DNA of 64,000 nucleotides from JANSYP01 sp038751255 (GTDB lineage Bacteria; Pseudomonadota; Alphaproteobacteria; Rhodobacterales; Rhodobacteraceae), in contig JBCDGN010000004.1 in the NCBI GenBank assembly GCA_038751255.1, positions 29,652 through 93,651 of the forward strand, read 5' to 3'. The notes beneath the pieces were generated by a model, which saw only the letters and a program-made list of their open reading frames with translations, was not told the DNA's origin and did not search any database. This document shows positions 1 through 9,147 of this stretch, piece by piece; the first letter of the stretch is position 1, and the number at the start of each line of letters is the position of its first letter. Made by a program: the position numbers and the translations under genes.

Positions 1-858
1 AGCGAAACGCTCACCGAGAGGCAAATAGACCCCGAAAGCCGCATTGTGATCAGTCAAGACAGCGAACAGCTGTCCTCCACATCACAAGGGGGCAATGAGG
101 GATCGGTTACGGTTGCAAGCAATGTGCCCTCTGGGGACACAGGAGCATCCGGGCAAAACTCCAGCGAGCAAAGAACAGAAACCCGGGAAAGATCAAATTT
201 CGACGTGTCCGAGTTGCGGCGCGAAACCATCATCTCACCCGGGGCCATTAGACGACTGTCTGTTGCGGTTCTGGTCAATAATCAAGACAGTGACTCCGCC
301 GCTCGTACTGCCGAAGAACTCGAAGACCTGCGTGAACTCGTGGCAGCAGCCGTTGGATTTGATGCAGAGCGCGGAGATGTGATCTCTCTGAAAGCATTGG
401 ATTTCACCAGTCCTGGCGCGTTAGGAACGTCGGTTGGTAGCAGTACCTCCTTCTTGCAAAACCTCGATCCACGGCAGGTCATCCAACTGGGCGTTATCTC
501 CATTGTCACTCTTGTCTTGGGTCTTTTTGTCGTGCGTCCGCTTCTTTTGGCCGGGTCTTCCAGCGCTGATCAGATCACGGCCGATGGTGCCTTAACAATC
601 TTGCCACAAGAAACTTTGTTAGAGACCGCTGATGCCCTGTCCATAGAAAGCACTGAAGAGCCTGAGGACCTGCCCTCACTTGACGGGGACCTTCCGGCGC
701 TTTCGCTGATGTCAGCCTATGACGAAGACGGCAACGCACTTGAAGGTGGTGAAGCTGTCGATCGACTGAAAGAACTCATCGAAACACGGCAACCGGACAC
801 GCTGGAGATCCTCCGCAGTTGGATGGAGCCCGATACGAGTGAAACGGAGAAAGCCTAG
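1..858 (+). CDS. fliF: Flagellar MS-ring protein FliF, C-terminal part
   Basis: The window opens inside this gene; frame 1 is open from base 1 to a TAG at 856-858, giving 285 residues. FliF builds the membrane MS-ring of the flagellar basal body. Visible are the variable hydrophilic stretch, the ISPGAIRRLSVAVLV segment typical of the FliF C-terminal periplasmic domain, the second membrane helix (about residues 161-183, QLGVISIVTLVLGLFVV) and an acidic cytoplasmic tail ending in LKELIETRQPDTLEILRSWM, the kind of tail that binds FliG. It overlaps fliH by one base. The N-terminal half lies outside the window. Identity is supported by the order FliF-FliH-FliN-FliP. Confidence 0.93.
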   Translation, partial: SETLTERQIDPESRIVISQDSEQLSSTSQGGNEGSVTVASNVPSGDTGASGQNSSEQRTETRERSNFDVSELRRETIISPGAIRRLSVAVLVNNQDSDSAARTAEELEDLRELVAAAVGFDAERGDVISLKALDFTSPGALGTSVGSSTSFLQNLDPRQVIQLGVISIVTLVLGLFVVRPLLLAGSSSADQITADGALTILPQETLLETADALSIESTEEPEDLPSLDGDLPALSLMSAYDEDGNALEGGEAVDRLKELIETRQPDTLEILRSWMEPDTSETEKA

Positions 859-1454
859 TGGGACAACCGCTTCTTCTTGAGGATTTTACACCCATTGCAC
901 CCCCACCCCTTGCCCGAGAACGTATCGAGGGACTTACCGAGTCGCAGCGCCTTTCTGCATTTGAGCAAGGTTATAAGGCGGGTTGGGACGATGCCGTCAC
1001 GGCGGGTGACGGAGAAAAAACCCGGTTGACCGCGGATATATCTGCGCAGCTTGGCGATATCTCTTTTGGCTTTCATGAGGCACGCACACATGTGCTGTCT
1101 GGGGTACGGGAACTGATCACGTCGGTCGTTGGAACTTTGGTGCCAAAGATTGGCGCAAGCGTTCTTCCGGTTCTCGTCCATGATCATTTGCAAGCTCTCA
1201 TCGAAGAGGTGGCAGATACTCCGGTTACCCTGAGAGTTTCCCCGGCACGGCGCGAGGCGATCGAAGCGGCAATTCCGGCCGATCCAGGGTTTCCGCTTCA
1301 AATTGAAGAACATCCCGACTTTTCAGAGGGTCAGGTCTCCTTTCTCTCGGTGCATGGAGAGTCTGAACTCAATCTCGAGAATTGCTTCGATGAAATCACC
1401 CAAGAGATAGAACTTTTCTTCGCTCAAAATGAAAGGCAGCGTGCTTATGGCTGA
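858..1454 (+). CDS. fliH: Flagellar export regulator FliH-like protein
   Basis: A 198-residue soluble protein starting at a GTG that shares one base with the fliF stop codon, so translation is probably coupled. FliH-family proteins bind the FliI export ATPase and link it to the C-ring. Seen here: a Pro-rich N-terminus, an EQGYKAGWDDAV motif around residues 36-47 like the start of the FliH helical region, then a long helical segment. Primary sequence conservation in this family is low, so the call leans on position between fliF and fliN. It overlaps fliN by 8 bases. Confidence 0.75.
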   Translation: MGQPLLLEDFTPIAPPPLARERIEGLTESQRLSAFEQGYKAGWDDAVTAGDGEKTRLTADISAQLGDISFGFHEARTHVLSGVRELITSVVGTLVPKIGASVLPVLVHDHLQALIEEVADTPVTLRVSPARREAIEAAIPADPGFPLQIEEHPDFSEGQVSFLSVHGESELNLENCFDEITQEIELFFAQNERQRAYG

Positions 1455-1749
1455 TGCTCTGGACCCTCTCGACAGCTCAGCCGAGCGCAAGATCGCGAGC
1501 AGTCCCTTTTCTCAGGTTCATATCGAGCTTCGTGTTTGTGTGGGTCGCGCCAGGCCAACGGTTTCGGAACTTCTGGCGCTGGAACAGGATTCGCTTCTTC
1601 ACCTGGATGCGACCATCACGGAGCCGGTTGATATCTATGCTGGAGATCGCCTGATTGCACGTGGTGAGCTGGAAGAGCTCGAAGGCGCGGAAACAGGCCG
1701 TTTGGCGGTGCGTTTGACCGAAGTCGGCGTGCTCGACGACGCACTTTAA
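1447..1749 (+). CDS. fliN: Flagellar C-ring switch protein FliN
   Basis: About 100 residues, mostly one SpoA/FliN C-terminal domain (VHIELRVCVGRARPTVSELLAL, then a DIYAGDRLIARGEL strand pair). FliN forms the lower C-ring with FliM and takes part in rotor switching and docking of export substrates. I chose the ATG at 1447, which gives MADALD; an in-frame ATG at 1429 would add six residues inside fliH. It overlaps the end of fliH by 8 bases and sits 4 bases before fliP, so it belongs to the same operon. Confidence 0.85.
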   Translation: MADALDPLDSSAERKIASSPFSQVHIELRVCVGRARPTVSELLALEQDSLLHLDATITEPVDIYAGDRLIARGELEELEGAETGRLAVRLTEVGVLDDAL

Positions 1750-1753
1750 AAAA

Positions 1754-2485
1754 ATGTTCAGATCTGCGATCTTTTCGCTCACAGTCCTCGCTGTGCTGGC
1801 GCTTGCCAGCGGCGCTAACGCACAAGGCTTGGAAGCGCTGGAGGGTCTTGACGGATCGCTCGCAGATCGAGGCATACAACTTTTCCTTTTGATCACGGTG
1901 TTGAGCCTCGCCCCCGGCCTGGCCATCATGATCACTTGTTTTCCATTTATTGTCACAGTCCTCGCCATCCTGCGCCAAGCAATCGGCCTACAACAATCAC
2001 CACCCAACATGTTGATTGTAAGCCTTGCTTTGTTCCTGACATGGTTCGTGATGGATCCGGTGTTTCAAGCAGCCTGGACGGCAGGCGGTGCACCCTACTC
2101 GCAAGGGCTCATCGATATCCAAAGCGCTGTTGCCCGCGCCGCAGAACCATTTCGTGGCTTTATGATGGCCCGGACCGACCCTGAAACGCTGGCCGCGTTA
2201 AGCGACCTTAGGCCTGAGGGCGCGGAGCCCACCGAAAACGGGCCGGCATTTGCCCTGCTTATACCTTCCTTCATGCTGTCCGAACTTGCCCGCGCTTTTG
2301 AAATCGGATTTCTAATCTATTTGCCGTTTCTAATCATTGATTTGGTCGTCGCCGCGATCTTGATGTCCATGGGCATGATGATGGTGCCACCCGCGGTCGT
2401 TTCTCTGCCATTTAAGCTGGCTTTCTTCGTCGTTGCAGATGGGTGGCAACTTATTTCCGAAGCCTTGGTGCGCAGCTACGGCTAA
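1754..2485 (+). CDS. fliP: Flagellar type III export gate protein FliP
   Basis: 243 residues, the usual length. A cleavable signal peptide (FSLTVLAVLALASGANAQ) is followed by the four-helix FliP domain with the conserved blocks PGLAIMITCFPFIVTVLAILRQAIGLQQSPPNMLIVSLALFLTWFVM and PSFMLSELARAFEIGFLIYLPFLIIDLVVA in shortened form here. FliP is the main component of the FliPQR export gate in the inner membrane. FliQ and FliR do not follow; the next gene is rfbA on the other strand, only 31 bp away, so the operon ends here. Confidence 0.95.
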   Translation: MFRSAIFSLTVLAVLALASGANAQGLEALEGLDGSLADRGIQLFLLITVLSLAPGLAIMITCFPFIVTVLAILRQAIGLQQSPPNMLIVSLALFLTWFVMDPVFQAAWTAGGAPYSQGLIDIQSAVARAAEPFRGFMMARTDPETLAALSDLRPEGAEPTENGPAFALLIPSFMLSELARAFEIGFLIYLPFLIIDLVVAAILMSMGMMMVPPAVVSLPFKLAFFVVADGWQLISEALVRSYG

Positions 2486-2516
2486 CACCCGCGACCACAC
2501 CATAGCGCCGAAACGC

Positions 2517-3395
2517 TCAACCGTGTTCCGCAAGATTCAAGAGGTACTGTCCATAGTCATTTTTGTGGCAAGCTTCGCCGGCTTCGCGCAGTCCCTCCGC
2601 GGTGAGCCAGCCTTTGGCAAAAGCGATCTCTTCCAAACACCCAACCTGTTGACCCTGACGCTCTGTGAGAGTGCGCACAAAGTTACCTGCATCCAACAAG
2701 CTGCCATGGGTCCCTGTGTCGAGCCACGCAAATCCGCGCCCCATCGTTTCAACCGTCAAAATACCTTCATCAAGATACTGTTCTAGCAGCGACGTGATCT
2801 CAAGTTCCCCGCGAGTGGAAGGTGCGATCTTGCGGGCACGTTCAGGCGCACTTGCATCAAGAAAATACAATCCCGTTACGGCAAAGTTTGACGCCGGTTC
2901 CACAGGCTTTTCAACGATAGATTGGACCTGACCGTCGTCCGAAAATCCGACAACGCCATAGCGTTCAGGATCGGCGACGCGGTAGCCAAACACTGTACCT
3001 CCGGAGGCCCTACCGTCTGCTGCCGTGAGTAATTCGGGCAATCCATGACCGAAAAAGATATTGTCGCCCAATACCATCGCCGAGGGCGCGCCGTCCAAAA
3101 AACCCTCTGCCAAGATATAGGCTTGAGCCAGACCGTCTGGAGACGGCTGCACAATGTAGCTCAATGACAGACCCCACTGACTGCCATCACCAAGCGTCCG
3201 CTTAAACTGGTCTTGATCGTGCGGCGTGGTGATCATTGCGATCTCGCGAATTCCCGCGAGCATCAGTACTGAAAGCGGGAAATAGATCATCGGCTTGTCA
3301 TAGATCGGCAACAGCTGCTTTGAGACGCCCCGCGTGATCGGATAAAGCCGCGTTCCCGACCCCCCCGCCAAGATGATACCTTTGCGCTGTACCAT
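2517..3395 (-). CDS. rfbA: Glucose-1-phosphate thymidylyltransferase
   Basis: 292 residues, normal for RmlA/RfbA. It makes dTDP-glucose from glucose-1-phosphate and dTTP, the first step of dTDP-L-rhamnose synthesis. The nucleotide-binding signature GGSGTRLYPIT is at residues 11-21, followed by KQLLPIYDKPMIYFPLSVLM, GDNIFFG and EKP motifs typical of the family. It is the last gene of the minus-strand rfbC-rfbB-rfbD-rfbA operon, starting 2 bp after the rfbD stop codon. Its end faces fliP across 31 bp with no obvious terminator hairpin. Confidence 0.96.
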   Translation of the reverse strand: MVQRKGIILAGGSGTRLYPITRGVSKQLLPIYDKPMIYFPLSVLMLAGIREIAMITTPHDQDQFKRTLGDGSQWGLSLSYIVQPSPDGLAQAYILAEGFLDGAPSAMVLGDNIFFGHGLPELLTAADGRASGGTVFGYRVADPERYGVVGFSDDGQVQSIVEKPVEPASNFAVTGLYFLDASAPERARKIAPSTRGELEITSLLEQYLDEGILTVETMGRGFAWLDTGTHGSLLDAGNFVRTLTERQGQQVGCLEEIAFAKGWLTAEGLREAGEACHKNDYGQYLLNLAEHG

Positions 3396-3397
3396 GG

Positions 3398-4255
3398 TTA
3401 ACGGTCTCCTAGTTCTGATAAGATCTGCGTGATCCCCTGCCGCCAGTCCGGCCGATCTATTCCGAAGGTTTTGGCTGTCAAACTATTATCAAGCCGCGAG
3501 TTTGCAGGGCGCTTTGCAGGTGTTGGATAAGCGCTGGTCGGAATGTCCTGGACCTCGCAGTCAATACCAGCCTGATCAAAAATCTCACGAGCAAAGCCAG
3601 CCCAACTGACATCAGGAGCGGCACTAAAATGATAGGTGCCACTTTTGCCAGGATCCTCATACAGATTTTGCACAATGGTGACACAGGCGGCAGCGATGTC
3701 AGCAGCGCAGGTGGGGCCGCCTACCTGATCTGCAACAATTGTGAGTTTCTCGCGTTCTTTGCCAAGTTGCAGCATGGTTTTAAGAAAATTCTTGCCATGG
3801 GCAGAGACCACCCAAGACGTGCGCAAAATCGCGTGTGTCCCACCCGCAGCGCGGACCGCGAGTTCCCCGGCGAGTTTTGAGCGACCGTATGCCCCGAGGG
3901 GGTCAGTAAGTGCATCGACAGACCAAGGCGCCTCGCCTGTCCCATCAAAAACGTAGTCGGTCGAAATTGTGACAAAAGGGATGCCTCTTATGGCGGCTTC
4001 GCGGGCCAGCGCGCCGGGCGTGTCGCCGTTAATTATGGTGGCAAGTTCTTCTTCTTCCTCAGCTTTGTCCACCGCAGTGTAAGCGACCGCATTGATCACC
4101 GCATCCGGTTGCACCTCCGCGAGAACCGCAACGCAGTCTTCCGGTCGCGTGAAATCCGCGCGAGCGCGATCAGCAAATATCATGGTCTCGTCGCTTGCGC
4201 GGCGGCGAAGCTCCATCCCAACTTGGCCGGAACCGCCAAACACAAGGATGCTCAT
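3398..4255 (-). CDS. rfbD: dTDP-4-dehydrorhamnose reductase
   Basis: 285 residues from the ATG at 4255; this ATG overlaps the rfbB stop in an ATGA, which makes it a better start than the ORF's upstream in-frame Met at 4312. It reduces dTDP-4-keto-L-rhamnose to dTDP-L-rhamnose with NADPH. Visible are the Rossmann motif GGSGQVG at residues 7-13, the strand VINAVAYTAVDKAE and the catalytic YxxxK (Y123, K127 in AYGRSKLAGE), all as in extended SDR enzymes of the RmlD type. Confidence 0.95.
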   Translation of the reverse strand: MSILVFGGSGQVGMELRRRASDETMIFADRARADFTRPEDCVAVLAEVQPDAVINAVAYTAVDKAEEEEELATIINGDTPGALAREAAIRGIPFVTISTDYVFDGTGEAPWSVDALTDPLGAYGRSKLAGELAVRAAGGTHAILRTSWVVSAHGKNFLKTMLQLGKEREKLTIVADQVGGPTCAADIAAACVTIVQNLYEDPGKSGTYHFSAAPDVSWAGFAREIFDQAGIDCEVQDIPTSAYPTPAKRPANSRLDNSLTAKTFGIDRPDWRQGITQILSELGDR

Positions 4256-5301
4256 GCGTTCACACCCAAGCGTTCGCCAACCCCATGACGCTGTTGCAGG
4301 TTGCGCCACCAAACCTCGTTCTCAAGGTACCAGTCGACGGTTTGTTCCAGGCCTTGCTCCACTGTCACGGAGGGCCGCCATCCGAGTTCTTCGCGGATGC
4401 GTGTCGGATCGATCGCGTAGCGCGCATCGTGCCCGGGCCGATCGGTGACAAAAGTGATCTGATCTGCATAAGACCCAGTCGCCTTAGGACGCTTGCGATC
4501 AAGAATTCCGCAGAGAGTTCTGACCAATTCGAGATTGGTTTTTTCGTTCTCGCCCCCGATATTGTAGCTTCGTCCAAGCACGCCCTTCTCGACAACCAAA
4601 AGCAGTGCATCCGCGTGATCTTCGACAAACAGCCAGTCGCGTATATTCGACCCATCACCGTAGATAGGCAAGGGCTTCCCGGCGAGCGCGTTGAGGATGA
4701 TCACGGGCACAAGTTTTTCCGGAAAATGGAACGGCCCGTAATTGTTGGAACAATTCGTCAGAACGACCGGAAGGCCATAGGTTTCGTGCCAAGCGCGCAC
4801 AAGATGATCTGAGGAGGCCTTCGAAGCTGAGTAAGGAGACCGCGGATCATAGGGAGTGTCTTCGGTAAACTGTACCGAAGGGTCAGACGGCAAAGAGCCG
4901 AAAACCTCGTCGGTTGAGATATGATGGAACCGAAAGCTTGTTGGCTTTCCTGCATCGTCCCAATAGCTCCGGGCCGCTTGCAACATCTCATAGGTACCCA
5001 TCACATTGGTCTCGATAAATGTGCCGGGACCATCAATCGACCGATCTACATGACTTTCGGCCGCTAGATGCATCACCGCATCCGGTTGATGTCGTATGAA
5101 GACACGTTTCAACGCGGCACCATCCCGAATATCGGCATGTTCGAACTGATAGAGAGGGCTGTCGGAAACCGAGGCGAGATTGTCTAAGCACGCGGCATAG
5201 GTCAGCGCATCGAGATTGATGACATTATGGCCTCGCGACACTGCAAGACGCACGACGGCCGAACCAATAAACCCAGCGCCACCCGTGACGAGGATCTTCA
5301 T
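4252..5301 (-). CDS. rfbB: dTDP-glucose 4,6-dehydratase
   Basis: 349 residues. It converts dTDP-glucose to dTDP-4-keto-6-deoxyglucose using bound NAD. Motifs: TGGAGFIGS (residues 6-14), the catalytic STDEVFGS block (T130, D131, E132) and YSASKASSDH with Y157 and K161. These match the RmlB consensus. It overlaps rfbC by 4 bp upstream and rfbD by 4 bp downstream, so the four genes are probably translated in a coupled way. Confidence 0.96.
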   Translation of the reverse strand: MKILVTGGAGFIGSAVVRLAVSRGHNVINLDALTYAACLDNLASVSDSPLYQFEHADIRDGAALKRVFIRHQPDAVMHLAAESHVDRSIDGPGTFIETNVMGTYEMLQAARSYWDDAGKPTSFRFHHISTDEVFGSLPSDPSVQFTEDTPYDPRSPYSASKASSDHLVRAWHETYGLPVVLTNCSNNYGPFHFPEKLVPVIILNALAGKPLPIYGDGSNIRDWLFVEDHADALLLVVEKGVLGRSYNIGGENEKTNLELVRTLCGILDRKRPKATGSYADQITFVTDRPGHDARYAIDPTRIREELGWRPSVTVEQGLEQTVDWYLENEVWWRNLQQRHGVGERLGVNA

Positions 5302-5867
5302 GCCATGGCCTCATAGGCGAAGGGCGATGCAAATTCTGCGAGAAGAGGCGCTTTCGCATCCTTCCCCGATAGGATGACTTTGCTCGTGTCGATCCCCCAA
5401 TCGATGCCAATGTCGGGATCATCGAACCGGACGGCGCCATCACAGTCTGGCGCGTAAAAATCGGAGCACTTGTACAAAAGCTGTGAGTTCGGCACTAGTG
5501 TGGCAAATCCGTGTAAGAATCCTGTTGGCACGTACAACTGATTTCCCAGATCGGCAGAAAGCTCCACCGCAACCCAATCACCATAGGTTGGTGAGCCCTG
5601 GCGGATATCGACGGCCACGTCCAACACACGACCCGCACCGACGCGCACCAGTTTGGCTTGCGCATGAGGCGGCGATTGAAAATGCAGTCCACGCACGGTC
5701 CCGACATCCCGTGAGAGGGAATGGTTGTCCTGGACAAAGACGGTCGAGATGCCTGCATCGGCCATGACATTGGCGTTGTAGACTTCTGAGAAAAACCCGC
5801 GATCATCGCCGAACCGTTTCGGGATAAACTCTATCACGCCGGGCAGCGCTGTTTCATTGATCTGCAC
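5298..5867 (-). CDS. rfbC: dTDP-4-dehydrorhamnose 3,5-epimerase
   Basis: 189 residues with a GTG start at 5867; a GTGAGG ribosome-binding sequence lies a few bases upstream, and the protein then begins at MQINETALPGVIEF like other RmlC proteins. An in-frame ATG at 5948 would add 27 residues with no family similarity. It epimerises C3 and C5 of the keto sugar. The cupin core VRGLHFQSPPHAQAKLVRV carries the catalytic His (H62), followed by PTGFLHGFATL and YAPDCDGAVRFDDPDIGIDW. First gene of the operon; a 208-bp gap separates it from divergent mrpA and should hold both promoters. Confidence 0.93.
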   Translation of the reverse strand: MQINETALPGVIEFIPKRFGDDRGFFSEVYNANVMADAGISTVFVQDNHSLSRDVGTVRGLHFQSPPHAQAKLVRVGAGRVLDVAVDIRQGSPTYGDWVAVELSADLGNQLYVPTGFLHGFATLVPNSQLLYKCSDFYAPDCDGAVRFDDPDIGIDWGIDTSKVILSGKDAKAPLLAEFASPFAYEAMA

Positions 5868-6075
5868 GAGAGCCTCACTGACAACATTAGGGCGAACCAA
5901 ACACACGACGCGAGCATATATAGGACAACTATAAAGATCACATCGCAAAACAGCCGCAGTTTGCTGTTTTCAAGCGCAGTTTCCGGGTCAATAATGCCGC
6001 AGCCGCAAATGTGGAAATGCGGTTTTGATTTGCTTTTGGGTCTGATTATCTAGCTGACGCGGCAGGAGGAAAAGA

Positions 6076-8355
6076 ATGGGATCGAGCGATACGGCCGATG
6101 CGCGCGCGCTTAGCGTGGCAGGTTTGTTGCCCTGTGCGATCTCGTTGGCGCTTTTTCTTTGGCTCTCAGGCTTCATTCCGGAAATCGCCGCCGGAGAAAC
6201 CGTGCGCTACGCGACTCCCTGGGTGCCCAGCCTTGGCGTTGCGCTAAGCTTCGTGCTCGACGGACTTGGTCTGACCTTCGCGTTGCTTATCACTGGGATC
6301 GGTTTTCTCGTGATGCTCTATTCAGCCAAGTATCTGGCAGGACATATCCATCACACGCGGTTCTCAGTTTACTTGACCGCCTTTATGCTGTCGATGCTTG
6401 GTCTGGTCTTGGCTGACAACCTGATTTTACTGTTTGTTTTCTGGGAATTGACGACGGTCACGTCCTTTTTGCTGATCGGATTTTCACACAACAATCCAGA
6501 CTCGCGCCGCTCAGCGCTCCAAGCGATGCTTGTCACCGCTGGAGGTGGCCTGTCGATGTTGCCCGGGCTGTTGTTGATCGGTTCGGTCGCGGGCACCTAT
6601 GAACTGTCTGAGATCCGGGCGATGGGCGGTATTCTGCGGGACAGCACGTACTACTTGCCAATCCTGATCCTGATCCTCTGCGGAGCTTTCACCAAATCCG
6701 CGCAGGTTCCGTTTCATTTCTGGTTGCCCAACGCGATGGCTGCCCCAACCCCGGTCAGCGCCTATCTCCATTCCGCAACGATGGTGAAGGGCGGCGTGTA
6801 CCTGCTGGCCAGAATGCATCCCTCGCTGTCGGGTACAGATGTCTGGATGTGGACGCTCGCAATTTTCGGTGCGGTGACCGCGGTTTTCGCATCAGTATTG
6901 TCGCTGCGGCAAACCGATCTCAAACTGGCGCTCGCCTACACAACGCTCATGGCGCTCGGCACGCTGGTGATGTTTCTCTCTGCCTCGAATGCCTACGCAA
7001 TCACCGCCATGGCGACCTTCTTGGTTGTGCATTCCTTTTACAAGGCGGCGCTCTTCCTGGCCGTTGGCTGTATTGATCATCAAACTGGGACACGGGATGC
7101 CAGGATTTTGGGCGGTCTTTGGCGCAAAATGCCTATCACGGCGCTCGCGGCCGGGTTGGCCGCGCTCTCCATGGCGGGCGTTCCACCCTTTCTAGGCTTC
7201 ATTGCAAAAGAGTTTCTCTACAAAGGCGCGCTCGAGGCACCAACCATGCTTTTGCTGGTCGGAGCGGCCTTTGCCGCGAGTGCGATGATGTTTGCCGTCG
7301 CGGGGATTGTGGCCTTTAAACCATTTTATGGCTCTGGGAAGGCCATGGACCCCGACAAACCTGTCGATGGCGAAGCGCCGTGGTTTATGTTTTTCGGCCC
7401 ACTGGTGTTGGGTGTTGCGGGCATCGCCTTTGGGCTCGCCCCGCATGTGATAGAGAGCATCAGCATTGCGCCGACGGTTGGCTCCTTGCTGGGCGATCTC
7501 TCACAGGCCAAGCATTTGCATCTTTGGGCCGGCGTGAACACCGCCCTGATCCTCAGCCTTCTGACATTCGCGACTGGCTTCGTGATCTATGCGCTACATC
7601 TGCGCATCCGAGCCGGACTGGAAAAGCTGGCCGAAACGACGCCGGACTCAGATGTTCTTTGGGATAAATTGCTTGCGTCAAGCGAAGCCGGGATGACCCG
7701 ATTCACAAACTTTATCCAAAACGGGGTTCTCAAACGTTACCTAACGACCGTCTTCGGGACATTGGCGATTTTTCTTGCCATCTCACTCATCCTCGGACGC
7801 CCGAACCTGGCCGAAGTCAGCTTCCCCAATGTCGAATTAAAGCACTGGTCAATCTTTGTTCTGACAATTATGGGCGTGGCACTTGTGTTGGCGACGCGCT
7901 CAAGGATCGTTGCGATTGCGAGCTTGGGCGTTGTCGGCATCGGGGTCGCTTTGATCTTCATCATGTTCGGCGCGCCGGATGTCGCGATAACGCAGCTTCT
8001 GGTGGAAACTCTGGCCGTGGTTCTTTTCGCTTTGGCATCCCTGCGCTTGCCGGGATTGCCGAAGCGAGACGAGGTTCCGAGGCGATGGGGCGATCTGGTC
8101 TTTGCCTGCTTCGTCGGTGGGATGATCATGATTGTTCTGCTTGCCGACACTGCGGGGTCGTTCAACCTTGCGCTCACCCAGTACTTTGAGACAGCGAGTT
8201 ATCCCGATGCCTATGGGCGCAATATCGTCAACGTGATCTTGGTCGACTTCCGCGCGGTGGATACTTTCGGTGAAATCTCGGTGGTCGCGATTGCAGCGCT
8301 CTCTGCTGTGGCGTTGTTGCGCCAGCGCATCCGTGTGCGGGGGAGCCGATCATGA
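6076..8355 (+). CDS. mrpA: Mrp Na+/H+ antiporter subunit A
   Basis: 759 residues, polytopic, with an AGGAGG-like site just before the ATG. MrpA is the largest subunit of the multisubunit cation/proton antiporter and is related to NuoL of complex I. The NuoL-like proton channel part covers roughly residues 60-450 (NLILLFVFWELTTVTSFLLIG, TKSAQVPFHFWLPNAMAAPTPVSAYLHSATMVKGG). The C-terminal part (about 590-755) has the extra domain with IMFGAPDVAITQLLVETLAVVLFALA and VDFRAVDTFGEISVV seen in MrpA. MrpB is a separate gene rather than fused as in PhaAB. First gene of a seven-gene operon. Confidence 0.95.
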   Translation: MGSSDTADARALSVAGLLPCAISLALFLWLSGFIPEIAAGETVRYATPWVPSLGVALSFVLDGLGLTFALLITGIGFLVMLYSAKYLAGHIHHTRFSVYLTAFMLSMLGLVLADNLILLFVFWELTTVTSFLLIGFSHNNPDSRRSALQAMLVTAGGGLSMLPGLLLIGSVAGTYELSEIRAMGGILRDSTYYLPILILILCGAFTKSAQVPFHFWLPNAMAAPTPVSAYLHSATMVKGGVYLLARMHPSLSGTDVWMWTLAIFGAVTAVFASVLSLRQTDLKLALAYTTLMALGTLVMFLSASNAYAITAMATFLVVHSFYKAALFLAVGCIDHQTGTRDARILGGLWRKMPITALAAGLAALSMAGVPPFLGFIAKEFLYKGALEAPTMLLLVGAAFAASAMMFAVAGIVAFKPFYGSGKAMDPDKPVDGEAPWFMFFGPLVLGVAGIAFGLAPHVIESISIAPTVGSLLGDLSQAKHLHLWAGVNTALILSLLTFATGFVIYALHLRIRAGLEKLAETTPDSDVLWDKLLASSEAGMTRFTNFIQNGVLKRYLTTVFGTLAIFLAISLILGRPNLAEVSFPNVELKHWSIFVLTIMGVALVLATRSRIVAIASLGVVGIGVALIFIMFGAPDVAITQLLVETLAVVLFALASLRLPGLPKRDEVPRRWGDLVFACFVGGMIMIVLLADTAGSFNLALTQYFETASYPDAYGRNIVNVILVDFRAVDTFGEISVVAIAALSAVALLRQRIRVRGSRS

Positions 8356-8774
8356 AGTCCATCATCCTCATCGCGGCAAGCCGAGTTATTGTCCCCCTTT
8401 TGCTGATCTTCTCCGTCTACATGCTTTGGCGCGGTCATAATGAGCCGGGCGGCGGCTTTATCGGTGGGCTGATCGGAGCCTTAGGGTTTGTGGTTTATGC
8501 CATATCCTCTGGGACCGAAGCAGTCCGCGAAGCCCTACGCGTCAAACCGGAATACATCGCTATGGCAGGGCTCGCGATGGCGCTCTTATCAGGGTTCATG
8601 TCCCTGCCCTTCAACGAGGATTTTCTGACCGGTCAATGGCTCTTTATCGGCGCAAGCGAGGGCGAAAAGGGGTTTCCACTCTCCTCGGTGTTGCTGTTCG
8701 ACATTGGCGTTTATGCGGTGGTCATGGGCTCCGTCCTGGCAATTGTCTTCGCGCTTGAAGAGGAGGTCGAGTAG
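8352..8774 (+). CDS. mrpB: Mrp antiporter subunit B
   Basis: 140 residues with four predicted membrane helices. Hallmark MrpB motif RGHNEPGGGFIGGLIGALGFVVYA at about residues 28-50 (shortened as HNEPGGGFIGG). It is a small membrane subunit required for assembly of the Mrp complex. Start ATG overlaps the mrpA stop by 4 bp. Confidence 0.94.
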   Translation: MKSIILIAASRVIVPLLLIFSVYMLWRGHNEPGGGFIGGLIGALGFVVYAISSGTEAVREALRVKPEYIAMAGLAMALLSGFMSLPFNEDFLTGQWLFIGASEGEKGFPLSSVLLFDIGVYAVVMGSVLAIVFALEEEVE

Positions 8775-8778
8775 TACG

Positions 8779-9147
8779 ATGGAACCCCTCCTCGCGATTT
8801 TAGTTGGCGTGTTGATCGCCGCGGCGGTCTATCTGATGCTCGACCGCAATTTGTTGCGTTTTTTGTTTGGGCTGCTTCTGATTTCGAACGGCGCGAATTT
8901 GATTATCTTTGCCGCGGGACGCACCACGGCTGGGAAACCACCGCTTGTGCCCGAAGGTGCAGATGCCCCCTTGAGCACGGTCGCGAACGCCCTGCCACAA
9001 GCGCTTGTACTCACCGCGATTGTCATCGGTTTTGGGCTTTTCGCCTTTGCCCTGGTTCTGGCGTTGCGGGCCTATGACACTCTTGGCACATTAGACACGA
9101 CGGAAATGCGCCTCGCAGAGCCGCGCGAGGAAGAGAACGACCCATGA
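8779..9147 (+). CDS. mrpC: Mrp antiporter subunit C (NuoK-like)
   Basis: 122 residues from the ATG at 8779, 4 bp after mrpB. Three helices, with the NuoK-like pattern LLRFLFGLLLISNGANLIIFAAG and PLPQALVLTAIVIGFG-type segment (ALPQALVLTAIVIGFGLFAF). MrpC corresponds to NuoK of complex I and carries membrane-embedded charged residues. An upstream in-frame ATG at 8704 lies within mrpB and gives an unrelated N-terminus, so I rejected it. Confidence 0.94.
   Translation: MEPLLAILVGVLIAAAVYLMLDRNLLRFLFGLLLISNGANLIIFAAGRTTAGKPPLVPEGADAPLSTVANALPQALVLTAIVIGFGLFAFALVLALRAYDTLGTLDTTEMRLAEPREEENDP

Noticed and set aside
4195..4812. 205-residue plus-strand ORF in the rfb region
   Set aside because: Antisense to well supported rfbD and rfbB; no family features.
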